62,978 bases of DNA from CAZJWR01 sp964549765 (GCA_964549765.1 CAZJWR010000015.1:1-62978); one strand, 5' to 3'. Numbered from the stretch's first letter, positions 42,856-51,404 are shown. A program made the numbers and translations. Notes: a model not told the origin generated them from the letters alone.

Positions 42856-43563
42856 TTAAAGGCCGAATCGGTATCCGGCAGTGACGAGCAACGCGCTGGT
42901 CTTTGTATCCGCCTGAGCATCGGGATGATTCAAAACCCCCGACTTCAGAATCTTGGTCAGGCCGAAATCATACCGAATGTCGAAAAATATCTCGCTTTCG
43001 GTCGTCAGCTTATAGCCCAGACCGCCGCCGAAAGTGACGCCGAAATCTGTGCTCTTAACAGAATCCGCTGCATTGAAATCGCCGGGTACCTTGACGTCCT
43101 CGGCGAATCCTGACTGCTGAAACTGCGCACTTGTGTTGAGTCCGATAAATGGGCCGGCAAAGACCGCCGGGGCAATCTTGCTTCTCCGGAGCTCAGGAGT
43201 AATCTCCATCAATATGGGAACCTCCAACCAGGCACTCCTGGCCGTTGACGTACCGCCGCCGGCGAAATCGTACTTACAGCCTTTTTGAATATATACCAAT
43301 TCGACCTGTAGAGCGACTGACGGGGCAACGGAGTATCGGGCAAAGGCGCCGAAGCCGGCGCCGGTCCGGGACTTCTTGCCCGGCAGATCCTGAGCTTGAG
43401 CCAAGTCCTTTAGCAGATTCGCCAGACTATCTCCTCTCAGTGTCGATATAGTGAGGCCGGCCTTGACGCCAAAACTCATCTTGCCGACTTGGTCTTCCTG
43501 AGCCGATGCCGACAGCGCCAGCAAGAGTACCATTGCAGGGATTACGAGAAGGAGCTTCCTCAT
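42856..43563 (-). CDS. Outer-membrane beta-barrel protein (PorT/OMP_b-brl-like)
   Basis: 235 residues from the ATG at 43563 with GGAGGG 4-5 bases ahead (the ATG 12 bases earlier overlaps that site). Signal peptide MRKLLLVIPAMVLLLALSASAQ. Alternating hydrophobic strands with aromatic girdles follow: KMSFGVKAGLTISTLRGD, TGAGFGAFARYSVAPSVALQ, LQVELVYIQKGCKY, FGVTFGGGLGYKLTTESEIF, FFDIRYDFGLTKIL, and a C-terminal strand TAGYRFGL ending in a hydrophobic residue as for BAM-inserted barrels. About eight strands. Role is probably structural or adhesive; no channel motif is assignable. Confidence 0.88.
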   Translation of the reverse strand: MRKLLLVIPAMVLLLALSASAQEDQVGKMSFGVKAGLTISTLRGDSLANLLKDLAQAQDLPGKKSRTGAGFGAFARYSVAPSVALQVELVYIQKGCKYDFAGGGTSTARSAWLEVPILMEITPELRRSKIAPAVFAGPFIGLNTSAQFQQSGFAEDVKVPGDFNAADSVKSTDFGVTFGGGLGYKLTTESEIFFDIRYDFGLTKILKSGVLNHPDAQADTKTSALLVTAGYRFGL

Positions 43564-44020
43564 GATTCCCTCCATGTGATAAGGGCTTGCTTGAAAGTTT
43601 AATGGGTTATTTTCGTGTTTTCTCCAGCGTCATGCGCGTATCGCCATTTCCTTTGGAAGATGGAGAATAGTACATTGTTTTAGCAAACCTGTAAAGAAAA
43701 AAGTTGATTAGACCGTTCCCCGAAAAAGTGGACAAGAGTCAGAATACATTTTTGGCTTCTAAGAGCCTGCGTTATTGCCAAAGCCGTATCTTTCCTTGGA
43801 TGTGGCCGGGCTGGGCTGGCTCGGGCCCGTTTTGGGGCATTGGTATCAAACGTAAGTCGCAGATTTCCCTCTACTCAACTTCTCCGCCAGTCCGATGTTC
43901 CCACCTGACTGGCGGAGCTTTTTATCTGACAACATCTTACTCTTCGCCCTCTGAAGCGATCCATCAGTGAGGGGAAGTCATTGGCAAGGGATTCGCGGAT
44001 AGGTATGCGATATGACAATC
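43564..44020. other. Intergenic region with a plus-strand terminator but no gene seen
   Basis: 457 bases upstream of the barrel gene and downstream of sodA. Apart from the terminator-like hairpin at 43882-43925 I recognise nothing. A short plus-strand frame over 43704-43970 runs through the hairpin and has no ribosome-binding site. Confidence 0.5.
43882..43925 (+). terminator. Rho-independent terminator with no evident upstream gene
   Basis: Perfect 11-base arms CTCCGCCAGTC (43882-43892) and GACTGGCGGAG (43907-43917), 14-base loop, then CTTTTTAT. Strength and shape are typical. The plus strand upstream has no coding gene for more than 1.2 kb, so it may end a small RNA or antisense leader made from the region near 43690. 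Confidence 0.7.
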
Positions 44021-44620
44021 CTACCACGACCGCTTTTCGACCTCGTCCCAGTTCACGTTCTCGAAATAGGCCTCGATATATTTGCCGCGCTCGGACGGCT
44101 TGTAGTCGACCATGAAGGCATGCTCGAACACATCCAGAATCAAAATCGGCGCGAACCCGGCCGGATGACCCATATCGTGCTCGGTGATCCAATGATTGGA
44201 CACCGCCCCGCCCATCGGATCGCGATACAAAATCGTCCACCCGATACCGCGCATCGACCCGCAGGCCACGAAATCCTTGTGCCACGCCTCGAAACTGCCG
44301 AACGTGGCTTCGACCGCCTTCACAAACTTCTGGCCCGGTTTGCCCTTGCCGCCCGGATGCAGATTCCCGAAGTAATACTCATGCAACCGCATGCCGTTGT
44401 ATTCCCATCCGGCATGCCGGTTGGCTTCCGCCCAGGCCGGCGTCCCCGTCTGGCCGTCGGCGATCAGCTTGGCGATAGTCTCGTTGAGCTTGTTGGTGTT
44501 GGTCACGTATCCGGCATACAGGCCCAGATGCACCTCGATCTGCCCGTCGGATATCCCTTTCAATCCCTTGAGGTGCGAAAAATCCATTTTCGAGTAGGTG
44601 TATGGAATGATAACGCTCAT
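44021..44620 (-). CDS. sodA: Fe/Mn-family superoxide dismutase
   Basis: 199 residues. Metal ligands by motif: H31 in IEVHLGLYAGYV, H80 in NGMRLHEYYFGNL, D163 and H167 in ILDVFEHAFMVDY. The first-ligand region is shorter than the classic HxxxHHxxYV, with Tyr in place of the second-shell histidine pair, and the second-shell segment reads NHWITEHDMGHPAG, so it belongs to a divergent branch. The C-terminal EAYFENVNWDEV is canonical. It converts superoxide to O2 and H2O2; Fe versus Mn cannot be told. No signal peptide, so cytoplasmic. Alone on its strand; the symbol is generic. Confidence 0.9.
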   Translation of the reverse strand: MSVIIPYTYSKMDFSHLKGLKGISDGQIEVHLGLYAGYVTNTNKLNETIAKLIADGQTGTPAWAEANRHAGWEYNGMRLHEYYFGNLHPGGKGKPGQKFVKAVEATFGSFEAWHKDFVACGSMRGIGWTILYRDPMGGAVSNHWITEHDMGHPAGFAPILILDVFEHAFMVDYKPSERGKYIEAYFENVNWDEVEKRSW

Positions 44621-44700
44621 AACTTCCCTCCTTATACTGTCGTGTGTTTGTCAGACGTGATACGAAGAATCCGCCGCGAAACGGAATCGCGAATCGATAT

Positions 44701-45570
44701 TTATTTGTCCGATGATCTCGGGACAATCCCGATTACATTAGGGATCGGCCAGGCAAAGTCGTCTCCCTGAACGAACCCGCTCTCGAAATTTCCCGCCAGG
44801 TTGATGGTGCTTTCCCCGTGCTTCAAATACAACTGCGCCTCGGGGCCGCCCTCCAGATGCTGCGCCGACACGAGCCCGATCGGCAACGACAACAGCAGCT
44901 TGTTGAAATCGTGCATCGAATACGGCGATCCGCAAAAAATGAACAATGCCCGGCCCTGATCGTCCTCGCCCAGCGCCGCCTCGCTCCAGATCCGGTCCTG
45001 CTGCGACCAGCGATTTTCTCCCGGCCGCTTGATCAGGCGGAGATTTTGGACGACACAATGGTATCGATCCAGGACCGTGTCCAGCGGCGTTTCGTCCAGA
45101 TCATGGATACGAAACGGCGGCAGAGAGTCACGCCGGGGATCGAACGCCGCCGCCGACTGGTAGGGATTGGTGCGGCTGCTGTTGACATGCTCTTTTGATT
45201 TCATGTACCCGATATGCGTCGTGTAATCGACGTCGAACATCCCCGCATTGATCGCCGCCGTCAGATTATACTTCTCGCACCACTCCCGCGCCGTCATTCC
45301 ATGATCGCCGCCGGATTCGCTTATTGCCAGAAGCTTCAATTCCCATAGCTTCGGATCGACCCGGACGATGGTGATGGTCGAATCCCCCGACGGTGTTTCC
45401 TGCGCCACCCGGAACCGCCCTATATCCAGACCGTCGGCAACGTTCTGCCACGATTCGCCCGACAATATCGACGGCGCCGCCGAAAGTATCAGAAATACGG
45501 CGACAAGCGCTAATGCCGACAGATACCTCATGCGATTACACGCACCCATTGTCCGTTCACATAAATTCAT
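44701..45570 (-). CDS. Exported phosphodiester glycosidase family protein (NAGPA/DUF2233-like)
   Basis: 289 residues. An N-terminal hydrophobic stretch (LSALALVAVFLILSAAPSIL) is a signal or anchor. Family motifs: LTAAINAGMFDVDYTTHIGY, FIFCGSPYSMHDFNKLLLSL, and VSAQHLEGGPEAQLYLKHG, which match the phosphodiester alpha-N-acetylglucosaminidase fold that also occurs in cell-wall and exopolysaccharide enzymes. Likely periplasmic removal of a sugar or phosphodiester-linked group. Starts 8 bases after the PhzF stop, so the two share a message. The exact start is unsure: in-frame ATGs at codons 8 and 14 are alternatives. Confidence 0.87.
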   Translation of the reverse strand: MNLCERTMGACNRMRYLSALALVAVFLILSAAPSILSGESWQNVADGLDIGRFRVAQETPSGDSTITIVRVDPKLWELKLLAISESGGDHGMTAREWCEKYNLTAAINAGMFDVDYTTHIGYMKSKEHVNSSRTNPYQSAAAFDPRRDSLPPFRIHDLDETPLDTVLDRYHCVVQNLRLIKRPGENRWSQQDRIWSEAALGEDDQGRALFIFCGSPYSMHDFNKLLLSLPIGLVSAQHLEGGPEAQLYLKHGESTINLAGNFESGFVQGDDFAWPIPNVIGIVPRSSDK

Positions 45571-45578
45571 CGCTGCGA

Positions 45579-46454
45579 TCAGACCAGTTGGCCCGTCCCG
45601 ACCATGATCACCCGGCCGCCGACGAGGATATCGATCCGGTTGCCGCGCTTTTCCGCCCGCAAAAGCAGCAGCGACGGCCGCCCGATTTCGTATCCCTGAT
45701 CGATACGCACGTCGACCACGTCCGAATCGAAATAGCCATGCTCCACCAGATAGCCGCCGAGACAGCCGTTGGCCGATCCGGTGGCGGGATCCTCGGGCAC
45801 GCCGTAATAATCGGCGAACACCCGGACGCTCATGTCATGCTCTTCCCGATGCGGCTCGGGGCAGAAAATCATGATCGATTTGGCGGAAGTATTTTTGACA
45901 AACGCAAAAAATCTGTCCTTGACTACCAGCGCCCGTTGAAGCGCCTCGCGCGTGCGGAGCGGCGCAATGATAAACGGTACGCCGGTGGATACATCCTGTA
46001 CCGGGAACCGGTCGTCGATATCCTGCACGTCGAGGCTGAGTATATCGGCAATCGGTTCGGGATCGAACGTTTGGCCGAACTTCGGCGCCATCTGCCGCAT
46101 CCACAGTATGCCGTCCGGTTCGAACGATACCGGGATTTGGCCCACTTTTAAATTGAGCACCACCGTTTCCGCCGGTTCCTTCAGGATTTCGTTGCGGATG
46201 ATAAACGCCGTGCCCAGCGTCGGATGTCCCGCAAAGGGCAACTCCTCGGCCGGGGTGAAAATCCTCGCATCGTAGCCGCCGTCGCGTTTCTTTTCGGATG
46301 TCACAAAGGTTGTCTCCGAAAAGCTGAATTCGCGCGCCAGCCGCTGGAGGTCGTCGCCTGACATATCATCCACGTGACGAAACACGGTCAACTGATTGCC
46401 GGTATATTTACCGACGGCGAAGACATCGACAATATAAAATATTGGTCCTGTCAT
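45579..46454 (-). CDS. PhzF-family isomerase/epimerase-like protein
   Basis: 291 residues from the ATG at 46454 with AAGGGA 6-7 bases upstream. Two symmetric lobes: IVDVFAVGKYTGNQLTVF and FSFSETTFV (the Glu is the catalytic acid in PhzF), PFAGHPTLGTAFII, and in lobe two VRVFADYYGVPEDPATGSAN followed by GCLGGYLVEHG. PhzF proper isomerises trans-2,3-dihydro-3-hydroxyanthranilate in phenazine synthesis; no other phenazine gene is here, so this is one of the many family members with unknown substrate. Cytoplasmic. Confidence 0.9.
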   Translation of the reverse strand: MTGPIFYIVDVFAVGKYTGNQLTVFRHVDDMSGDDLQRLAREFSFSETTFVTSEKKRDGGYDARIFTPAEELPFAGHPTLGTAFIIRNEILKEPAETVVLNLKVGQIPVSFEPDGILWMRQMAPKFGQTFDPEPIADILSLDVQDIDDRFPVQDVSTGVPFIIAPLRTREALQRALVVKDRFFAFVKNTSAKSIMIFCPEPHREEHDMSVRVFADYYGVPEDPATGSANGCLGGYLVEHGYFDSDVVDVRIDQGYEIGRPSLLLLRAEKRGNRIDILVGGRVIMVGTGQLV

Positions 46455-46531
46455 GTCACATTCCCTTATTCTGTCGCCGTGAATATACATTGACCGGGGC
46501 GGATTGGAAACAAGGAAAAGGATATTCCCAA

Positions 46532-46565
46532 TAAAAAGCCCGCGCAATCACAGAAAACGCGGGCT
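46532..46565 (-). terminator. Rho-independent terminator of the HEPN/TIGR04255 cassette
   Basis: Arms AGCCCGCG (46537-46544) and CGCGGGCT (46558-46565), 13-base AT-rich loop, then TTTTTATT on the minus strand. It follows the HEPN-like gene stop by 37 bases and separates the AT-rich cassette from phzF. Confidence 0.8.
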
Positions 46566-46601
46566 GTCTAGTGTGAAATCCAAGATTGGAATATCAATTC
46601 G

Positions 46602-46964
46602 CTAAACGCCGCCCATTAGAACCGAGATGTGTTGTTTTATGGGATCAAGGTAATCACTTTTCAACTGGCCAATTTCTCCATCTGAGAAAGAACTTAAATC
46701 ATACCGCGCCCTTCGGCTTTCAGTTTCCAGCATTCTGTAGTTACCATAGATGGCTTTTAGATCACTAAGCCGTGCAAGATAACTGTCTCGACGGTAATGT
46801 TCTTTAGGATGCTGATCCAATGTCGCCAGAAAAGCGTCAATCAAGTGCAAAGCCGAATAAAAATAGCCCGTAATCGCCCATTGTTTATAATCCGTGGATA
46901 GAACAAAATCCCCGAATTCTTCACTCTTTCTTGACCCAGCCAAATGTGCTCGTTTATCAGGCAT
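46602..46964 (-). CDS. HEPN-like small protein
   Basis: 120 residues, all-helical by pattern. The core DYKQWAITGYFYSALHLIDA plus HPKEHYRRDS and SRRARYD resembles a HEPN subgroup that keeps W-(x)-T/G-FY-ALH...H..H..R...SR.ARYD. The strict RNase motif RxxxxH of toxic HEPN proteins is not evident; the best conserved basic patch is ESRRARYD at ~80-87. HEPN proteins are toxins, abortive-infection effectors or nucleotidyltransferase partners. Last gene of a three-gene AT-rich unit; its start overlaps the upstream stop by 8 bases. Confidence 0.7.
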   Translation of the reverse strand: MPDKRAHLAGSRKSEEFGDFVLSTDYKQWAITGYFYSALHLIDAFLATLDQHPKEHYRRDSYLARLSDLKAIYGNYRMLETESRRARYDLSSFSDGEIGQLKSDYLDPIKQHISVLMGGV

Positions 46965-47514
46965 TCAAACGGCTTATACAGGTTTCCGCATTTTCCGGTA
47001 TTTGATAACCTTCGGATATATTATTGATAAAATTGACACGAAATTCGATTCCATAATCCGGGAATAATTTATATAAAGTCATCTCCATGTCAAATAATTG
47101 AGAACGTACTGATTTATCAATACTAGACAGGACGGTGATGACGGTAAACTCAGCCGCGCCGTTGTTATCCATATATAAAATCGTGACCTCCGGTATGCGA
47201 CCAAATAGATCACTCAATTTATCCTTGAATCGGCCTATCCGTTGCCGCTTTTGAATAAACACGCTGAACTCTTCGCTTAACCAAGAACCAATTTCCGCTC
47301 TAGTTTCAAGATCGGTTGGTTCTTCCGTATCCTTAATTCGGATAGTCCCAGGATCGGTATGAGATGATCTATATTTTGAAAAAGTCTCGTCCGTAAGAGC
47401 CTTGCCCACGACGAATACTCTCGTCCATGAATGAATCGGGATGTTGCTCGGTACCCAGGTATCCCCTTTATCCCTCGGCGTCGCTATTTTCTTCTTGGCA
47501 ACTAAAGATTCCAT
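46957..47514 (-). CDS. Unrecognised protein of the TIGR04255/HEPN cassette
   Basis: 185 residues. N-terminal half: IPIHSWTRVFVVGKALTDET, then a charged stretch RIKDTEEPTDLETRAEIGSW. C-terminal half alternates strand and helix: VTILYMDNNGAAEFTVITVL, RSQLFDMEMTLYKLFPDYGI, EFRVNFINNISEGYQIPENA. This second half has a beta-strand order like a minimal nucleotidyltransferase partner of HEPN proteins, but there is no GSx...DxD motif, so I do not assign one. Overlaps TIGR04255-like gene by 13 bases and HEPN gene by 8, so the three are translated together. Confidence 0.7.
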   Translation of the reverse strand: MESLVAKKKIATPRDKGDTWVPSNIPIHSWTRVFVVGKALTDETFSKYRSSHTDPGTIRIKDTEEPTDLETRAEIGSWLSEEFSVFIQKRQRIGRFKDKLSDLFGRIPEVTILYMDNNGAAEFTVITVLSSIDKSVRSQLFDMEMTLYKLFPDYGIEFRVNFINNISEGYQIPENAETCISRLNA

Positions 47515-48251
47515 TTCCCCGTCCTCATATATTCAAAATATGGCTCCTTCAGATCCGCTAAAAACCAATTCTCGATAAGACTGTGGAAACCCGTAACTAT
47601 GTCTGGGAGACTATCAGAGAGCTTCTGGCAATTAGGCTCCATAATGAAACAATCGTAGTCCAATAAATAGATCGCAAAAGGTCGTTCATTTTCTGATACC
47701 ACGTTTTCCAATCCAGATCGTACGGTCAGTTCCTTATCTTCGATTTTGAGTCTTAATTCCAATGAACACCTGCGAAGCTCATCGATACCGATCCGATCCG
47801 TGCTGAAATATGGCCTCGTGTATATATCTATATCTGATAGACCATTTTTAAGAGGGAATTTTAGCTTATTTATATATCTCAAGCCAATTCTCTTGATGAC
47901 TAATTCACCAGCCGTCTTTTCGAAAGTATTCCAAAGATCTGTTGTTTCCTCCTTCAAGTTCCTAAACGATAGGTAATTGGAAGTGCCAAAATTGAAAACG
48001 TCAGGCGCAATCCTAATTCCCTTGCTTTCATGTTCGTTTTGGAAGAAATATCGAACCATATATCTTTTGCCTTCAATATCAATCGATGGGCGCTGAAATG
48101 GGACCAATACTTCTTCCGAAAATACAGGGTACATGCGGAAAATGGATTCCTGAAAATCCGAAAGACGGTCAACTATCTTCAACTTCGGAAGAAATTTTAT
48201 TTCAAGCACTACATTATCGATAGGCGGGTGAGTAAAAACTTCCGTTTCCAT
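47502..48251 (-). CDS. TIGR04255-family-like protein
   Basis: 249 residues. The N-terminus PPIDNVVLEIKFLPKLKIVD, the mid-chain hallmark VIKRIGLRYINKLKFPLKNG and the C-terminal HSLIENWFLADLKEPYFEYM match the sporadically distributed family I know as TIGR04255. Family function is unknown; members often lie in short operons with an uncharacterised neighbour. Cytoplasmic, no membrane segments. First gene of the cassette. Codon use and base composition look AT-rich compared with glmS and phzF on either side, suggesting recent acquisition. Confidence 0.8.
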   Translation of the reverse strand: METEVFTHPPIDNVVLEIKFLPKLKIVDRLSDFQESIFRMYPVFSEEVLVPFQRPSIDIEGKRYMVRYFFQNEHESKGIRIAPDVFNFGTSNYLSFRNLKEETTDLWNTFEKTAGELVIKRIGLRYINKLKFPLKNGLSDIDIYTRPYFSTDRIGIDELRRCSLELRLKIEDKELTVRSGLENVVSENERPFAIYLLDYDCFIMEPNCQKLSDSLPDIVTGFHSLIENWFLADLKEPYFEYMRTGKWNL

Positions 48252-48375
48252 ATTCCTCCATCCCCTCTAATCATAATAGGTCATTTTTCAAATTGCGCAA
48301 TCATTTTCTTGAATTGACTGCCAAAATTATCCATCAAGGATCTTTGAGCAACAGTCAAAACGCTCTTTTCTTGTC

Positions 48376-50202
48376 CTATTCCACCGTCACCGATTTGGCC
48401 AGATTGCGCGGCTGGTCGACGTCGCAGCCGCGAATAACGGCCATGTGATAGGCCATGAGCTGCAACGGTATCACCGCCAGCATCGGCGTGAATATCTGCT
48501 TGACCGGCGGGATATAGATGACATGGTTCACCTTGTCGACAATCTCGGTGTCGCCCTCGGTCGCGATGGCGATGACGCTGCCGTTGCGCGCCCGCACCTG
48601 GGCAATGTTGGACATGACCTTGTCGTAAATCGAATCCCGCGTGGCCAGCACCACTACCGGCATGTTTTCATCGATCAGGGCGATCGGGCCGTGTTTCATT
48701 TCCGCCGCCGGGTACCCCTCGGCGTGGATATAGGAAATTTCTTTCAGCTTCAGCGCACCTTCGAGCGCCACCGGGAAATTTACCCCCCGGCCGAGGTACA
48801 GGAAATTGTTATGCTTGCTGTATAGCTCCGCGATTTTCTTTATCTGTTCTTCGCTGTCGAGGATGGTTTGAATTTTGTCCGGCACCGACTGGAGCGCCGC
48901 GATCATTTCCTTGCCCATGTTGGCCGAGATATTCCGCATCCGCGCCAAAAGCAGAGTGATCAACGACAGCACCATGATCTGCGACGTAAAGGCCTTGGTC
49001 GAGGCCACGCCGATCTCCGGCCCGGCGTGAATATACACGCCGCCGTCCGATTCGCGGGCGATGGTCGACCCGACGACGTTGACGATCCCCAGCGCCTTGG
49101 CGCCCTTGCGCTGGCCCTCGCGCATGGCCGCCAGCGTATCGGCCGTCTCGCCGGATTGCGATATCACCAGCATGATCGTTCCGTCGTCGATGATCGGACT
49201 GCGATAGCGGAATTCCGAGGCGTATTCGACCTCGACCGGGATCTTGGCGTACTCCTCGATCATATATTCGCCGATAAGCGCGGCATGCCAGGATGTCCCG
49301 CAGGCGGTGATAATTATCCGATTGATCTTGGATAAATCCTCGAGATGATCGGTCAGTCCCCGCAGCCGGGCTGTCCCCTCTTCTTCGTTCAACCGTCCGC
49401 GCATGGCGTTGCGCAGCGTTTCCGGCTGTTCGTGGATTTCCTTGTGCATGAAATAATGGTGCCCGGCCTTTTCGATCATTTCCAGCGTCCAGTTGATTTC
49501 CTCCACCTTGGGAGTGATCTCCACATTCTCGATGGTCGAAATTTTGAAATTGTCGGCCGTAAGGGTGGCGATTTCCTTGTCCTCCATATACACCACTTTT
49601 TTGGTGTAGCGCAGGATGGCGGCGACGTCGCTGGCAATGAAATTTTCCTTGTCACCCTGACCGATCAACAACGGCGCGCCGTTGCGGGCAGCCACGATTT
49701 TATCCGGCGAACGGGCGTCGAGCACGGCGATGGCATAGGTGCCCTCGACCTGCGACATCGCCATCCGCACCGCTTCGGTCAGGCACCCTTCGTAATACAT
49801 GCTGATCAAATGCGCGACGATTTCGGTGTCGGTGTCGGAGATAATTCTGTAGCCCCGCCGTTCCAGCACCACTCGCAAGGCCCGGTAATTTTCGATTATG
49901 CCGTTGTGGACGACTGCAATATTGCCGGTGCTATCCAATTGTGGATGCGCGTTGAGGTCGGTTGGCTCGCCGTGCGTCGCCCAGCGCGTATGGGCGATTC
50001 CGATCCGGCTCTCGAAAGTTCTGCCGGCCAGTTGATTTTCCAGGACCGCGACTTTGCCCGCCGTTTTCTCATAGAGCAGCCCCTGTTTTTCCAGCAGGGC
50101 GATCCCGGCCGAATCATAACCACGGTACTCCAGCCGCTTGAGCCCCTCGATCAAGACCGGCGACGCTTTGCGATATCCGATATAGCCGATAATTCCGCAC
50201 AT
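48376..50202 (-). CDS. glmS: Glutamine-fructose-6-phosphate aminotransferase (isomerising)
   Basis: 608 residues. N-terminal nucleophile Cys2 (MCGIIGYIG) of the glutaminase domain, with GIAHTRWATHGEPTDLNAHP at ~70-90 and HNGIIENYRAL. Two SIS isomerase domains follow: EYASEFRYRSPIID and LVISQSGETADTLAAM, then IHAGPEIGVASTKAFTSQ, LKLKEISYIHAEGYPAAEMK and the conserved end KSVTVE. It makes glucosamine-6-phosphate from fructose-6-phosphate and glutamine, the entry to peptidoglycan and lipopolysaccharide amino sugars. I saw no glmS ribozyme before it; the upstream region is unremarkable. Confidence 0.97.
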   Translation of the reverse strand: MCGIIGYIGYRKASPVLIEGLKRLEYRGYDSAGIALLEKQGLLYEKTAGKVAVLENQLAGRTFESRIGIAHTRWATHGEPTDLNAHPQLDSTGNIAVVHNGIIENYRALRVVLERRGYRIISDTDTEIVAHLISMYYEGCLTEAVRMAMSQVEGTYAIAVLDARSPDKIVAARNGAPLLIGQGDKENFIASDVAAILRYTKKVVYMEDKEIATLTADNFKISTIENVEITPKVEEINWTLEMIEKAGHHYFMHKEIHEQPETLRNAMRGRLNEEEGTARLRGLTDHLEDLSKINRIIITACGTSWHAALIGEYMIEEYAKIPVEVEYASEFRYRSPIIDDGTIMLVISQSGETADTLAAMREGQRKGAKALGIVNVVGSTIARESDGGVYIHAGPEIGVASTKAFTSQIMVLSLITLLLARMRNISANMGKEMIAALQSVPDKIQTILDSEEQIKKIAELYSKHNNFLYLGRGVNFPVALEGALKLKEISYIHAEGYPAAEMKHGPIALIDENMPVVVLATRDSIYDKVMSNIAQVRARNGSVIAIATEGDTEIVDKVNHVIYIPPVKQIFTPMLAVIPLQLMAYHMAVIRGCDVDQPRNLAKSVTVE

Positions 50203-50612
50203 AACATCTATCCTTACATTCGCGAACCCTGTCCATGTTTCCGGTCGACCGACAATATGCCGCGCCGCGCGTCGGCCGTCAACCTGTTTACTGATTCGGT
50301 ATTTGCCCTCCGCACTTGAATCGAGACTGCCTCGGTATCGGTCGCTTGGTTCCTTCGGTTAAATGTGGCGCCGTTTATTTTCCGCGAGTCTGGCGTCGAA
50401 ATCTTGTCTAATCGGCGGTCATATCCCCGGAAAATCCATTCTCCTTTTATAATCCCATGTCCCCGAAGAGTTCCCGGCCATCCATCGGCCCTGTTGACGC
50501 AGCCGGACGATTTTCCCGGAATTCACTGATAAAATACGGCGCGATTCTCAATTTGTACAACCCAATTTTGGCGGAGATGATAAAAGAAAATATCTGATCG
50601 AACCCGGTCTGG
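50203..50612. other. Intergenic region, nothing recognised
   Basis: 410 bases upstream of glmS and downstream of the gene at 50613. It presumably carries the glmS promoter. I searched for conserved ribozyme-like or repeat motifs and saw none. Confidence 0.5.
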
Positions 50613-51032
50613 TTACCGAAAACAATAGCGGAATTTGAACATGATAATTTTGTCTGTCGTCGAATAATCCATCCACATCTTGACCGAATCTCCGGAAAAT
50701 TGCGACGAAATAACGCCCAGCGCGTCAGCCGCGAGATCGCGCTCAGAAAATCCGATCCCCTGATTCTCCTGCCAGATTTCGTAGAAAAAGCCGGCCGAAA
50801 ACGACAAAACCGGCGACGTTATGGCTCCCGCCGGAAGAGGCAGCCGCTTGCCGACTTCGTTCAACAACAAACTTCCCCAATAATGCTGCGCCTTGTCCGG
50901 AACCCAAAATTCGACTCCATGAGTGTCGGACTGATAATACCACGGATCGTTTTCGGGTGGATTGAAACCGTATGATCTCGTGGCGCCGAAAAATGCCAGT
51001 AAAATCAATGAACCCAGAATGAATGTCTTCAT
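50613..51032 (-). CDS. Exported YfiM/DUF2279-like small protein
   Basis: 139 residues from the ATG at 51032 (GGAGG 4 bases upstream). Signal peptide MKTFILGSLILLAFFGATRS. The mature part keeps a pattern seen in YfiM/DUF2279 proteins: VPDKAQHYWGSLLLNEVG, SFSAGFFYEIWQENQGIGFS and ERDLAADALGVISSQ, that is, DK-x-x-H near the start, an aliphatic-glycine helix with K/E-W, and S-x-x-D-L-x-x-D-x-x-G. These are small envelope proteins with VanZ-like topology and unknown task. Ends with an aromatic barrel-like strand IMFKFRYCFR. Confidence 0.7.
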   Translation of the reverse strand: MKTFILGSLILLAFFGATRSYGFNPPENDPWYYQSDTHGVEFWVPDKAQHYWGSLLLNEVGKRLPLPAGAITSPVLSFSAGFFYEIWQENQGIGFSERDLAADALGVISSQFSGDSVKMWMDYSTTDKIIMFKFRYCFR

Positions 51033-51302
51033 GCCGCCTCCGCATATCATCTCGAAATGATGATAGCGCAAGGCGCACTCCAACCCGACCGGTAGCGTTA
51101 ACTCATTGAATTACAAACGATTCACTTGACGGCCGCGTGCAAAAGAATTCACAATATCGGCACGAAGACGGCCGCTTCTCACTTTTGCGGCTACACCGAA
51201 GGGCCTGCATGTCGGTGCCGAGTCGACCGCTTTAGTGCATCAGAAGAGTTGATGTGAGGGTGAGGTTTTGGGCTGTCCGTGTCACTCTTTCCGGCCATGT
51301 CC

Positions 51303-51404
51303 CTATCCGCGTCTGCGGAAAACGCTGAAGTACAGAATAGGAGCGATGATAAACAAGGCCACGGCCGCGGCGGCAATCCATCCACTTGTCGATCCGATTT
51401 CCAT
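51303..51404 (-). CDS. 33-residue single-helix membrane microprotein
   Basis: ATG at 51404 preceded by a very strong GGAGGAGG (8 bases upstream) and ending TAG at 51303. The product MEIGSTSGWIAAAAVALFII continues APILYFSVFRRRG: a short polar N-terminus, one ~19-residue hydrophobic helix and a basic RRR tail, giving an N-out/C-in topology by the positive-inside rule. The coding potential rests on the ribosome-binding site and the clean helix-plus-basic-end design. It could act on a membrane complex or be a small toxin-like peptide; nothing in the neighbourhood decides. Confidence 0.6.
   Translation of the reverse strand: MEIGSTSGWIAAAAVALFIIAPILYFSVFRRRG

Noticed and set aside
43720..43740. 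CCCCGAAAAAGTGGACA, resembling insertion-sequence ends
   Set aside because: No transposase, matching opposite end or target duplication was found nearby.
43704..43970. 88-codon plus-strand frame
   Set aside because: It passes through an intrinsic terminator and has no start signal or recognisable protein pattern.
50203..50612. Possible glmS ribozyme upstream of glmS
   Set aside because: No recognisable conserved core; glmS ribozymes are mostly known from Firmicutes.
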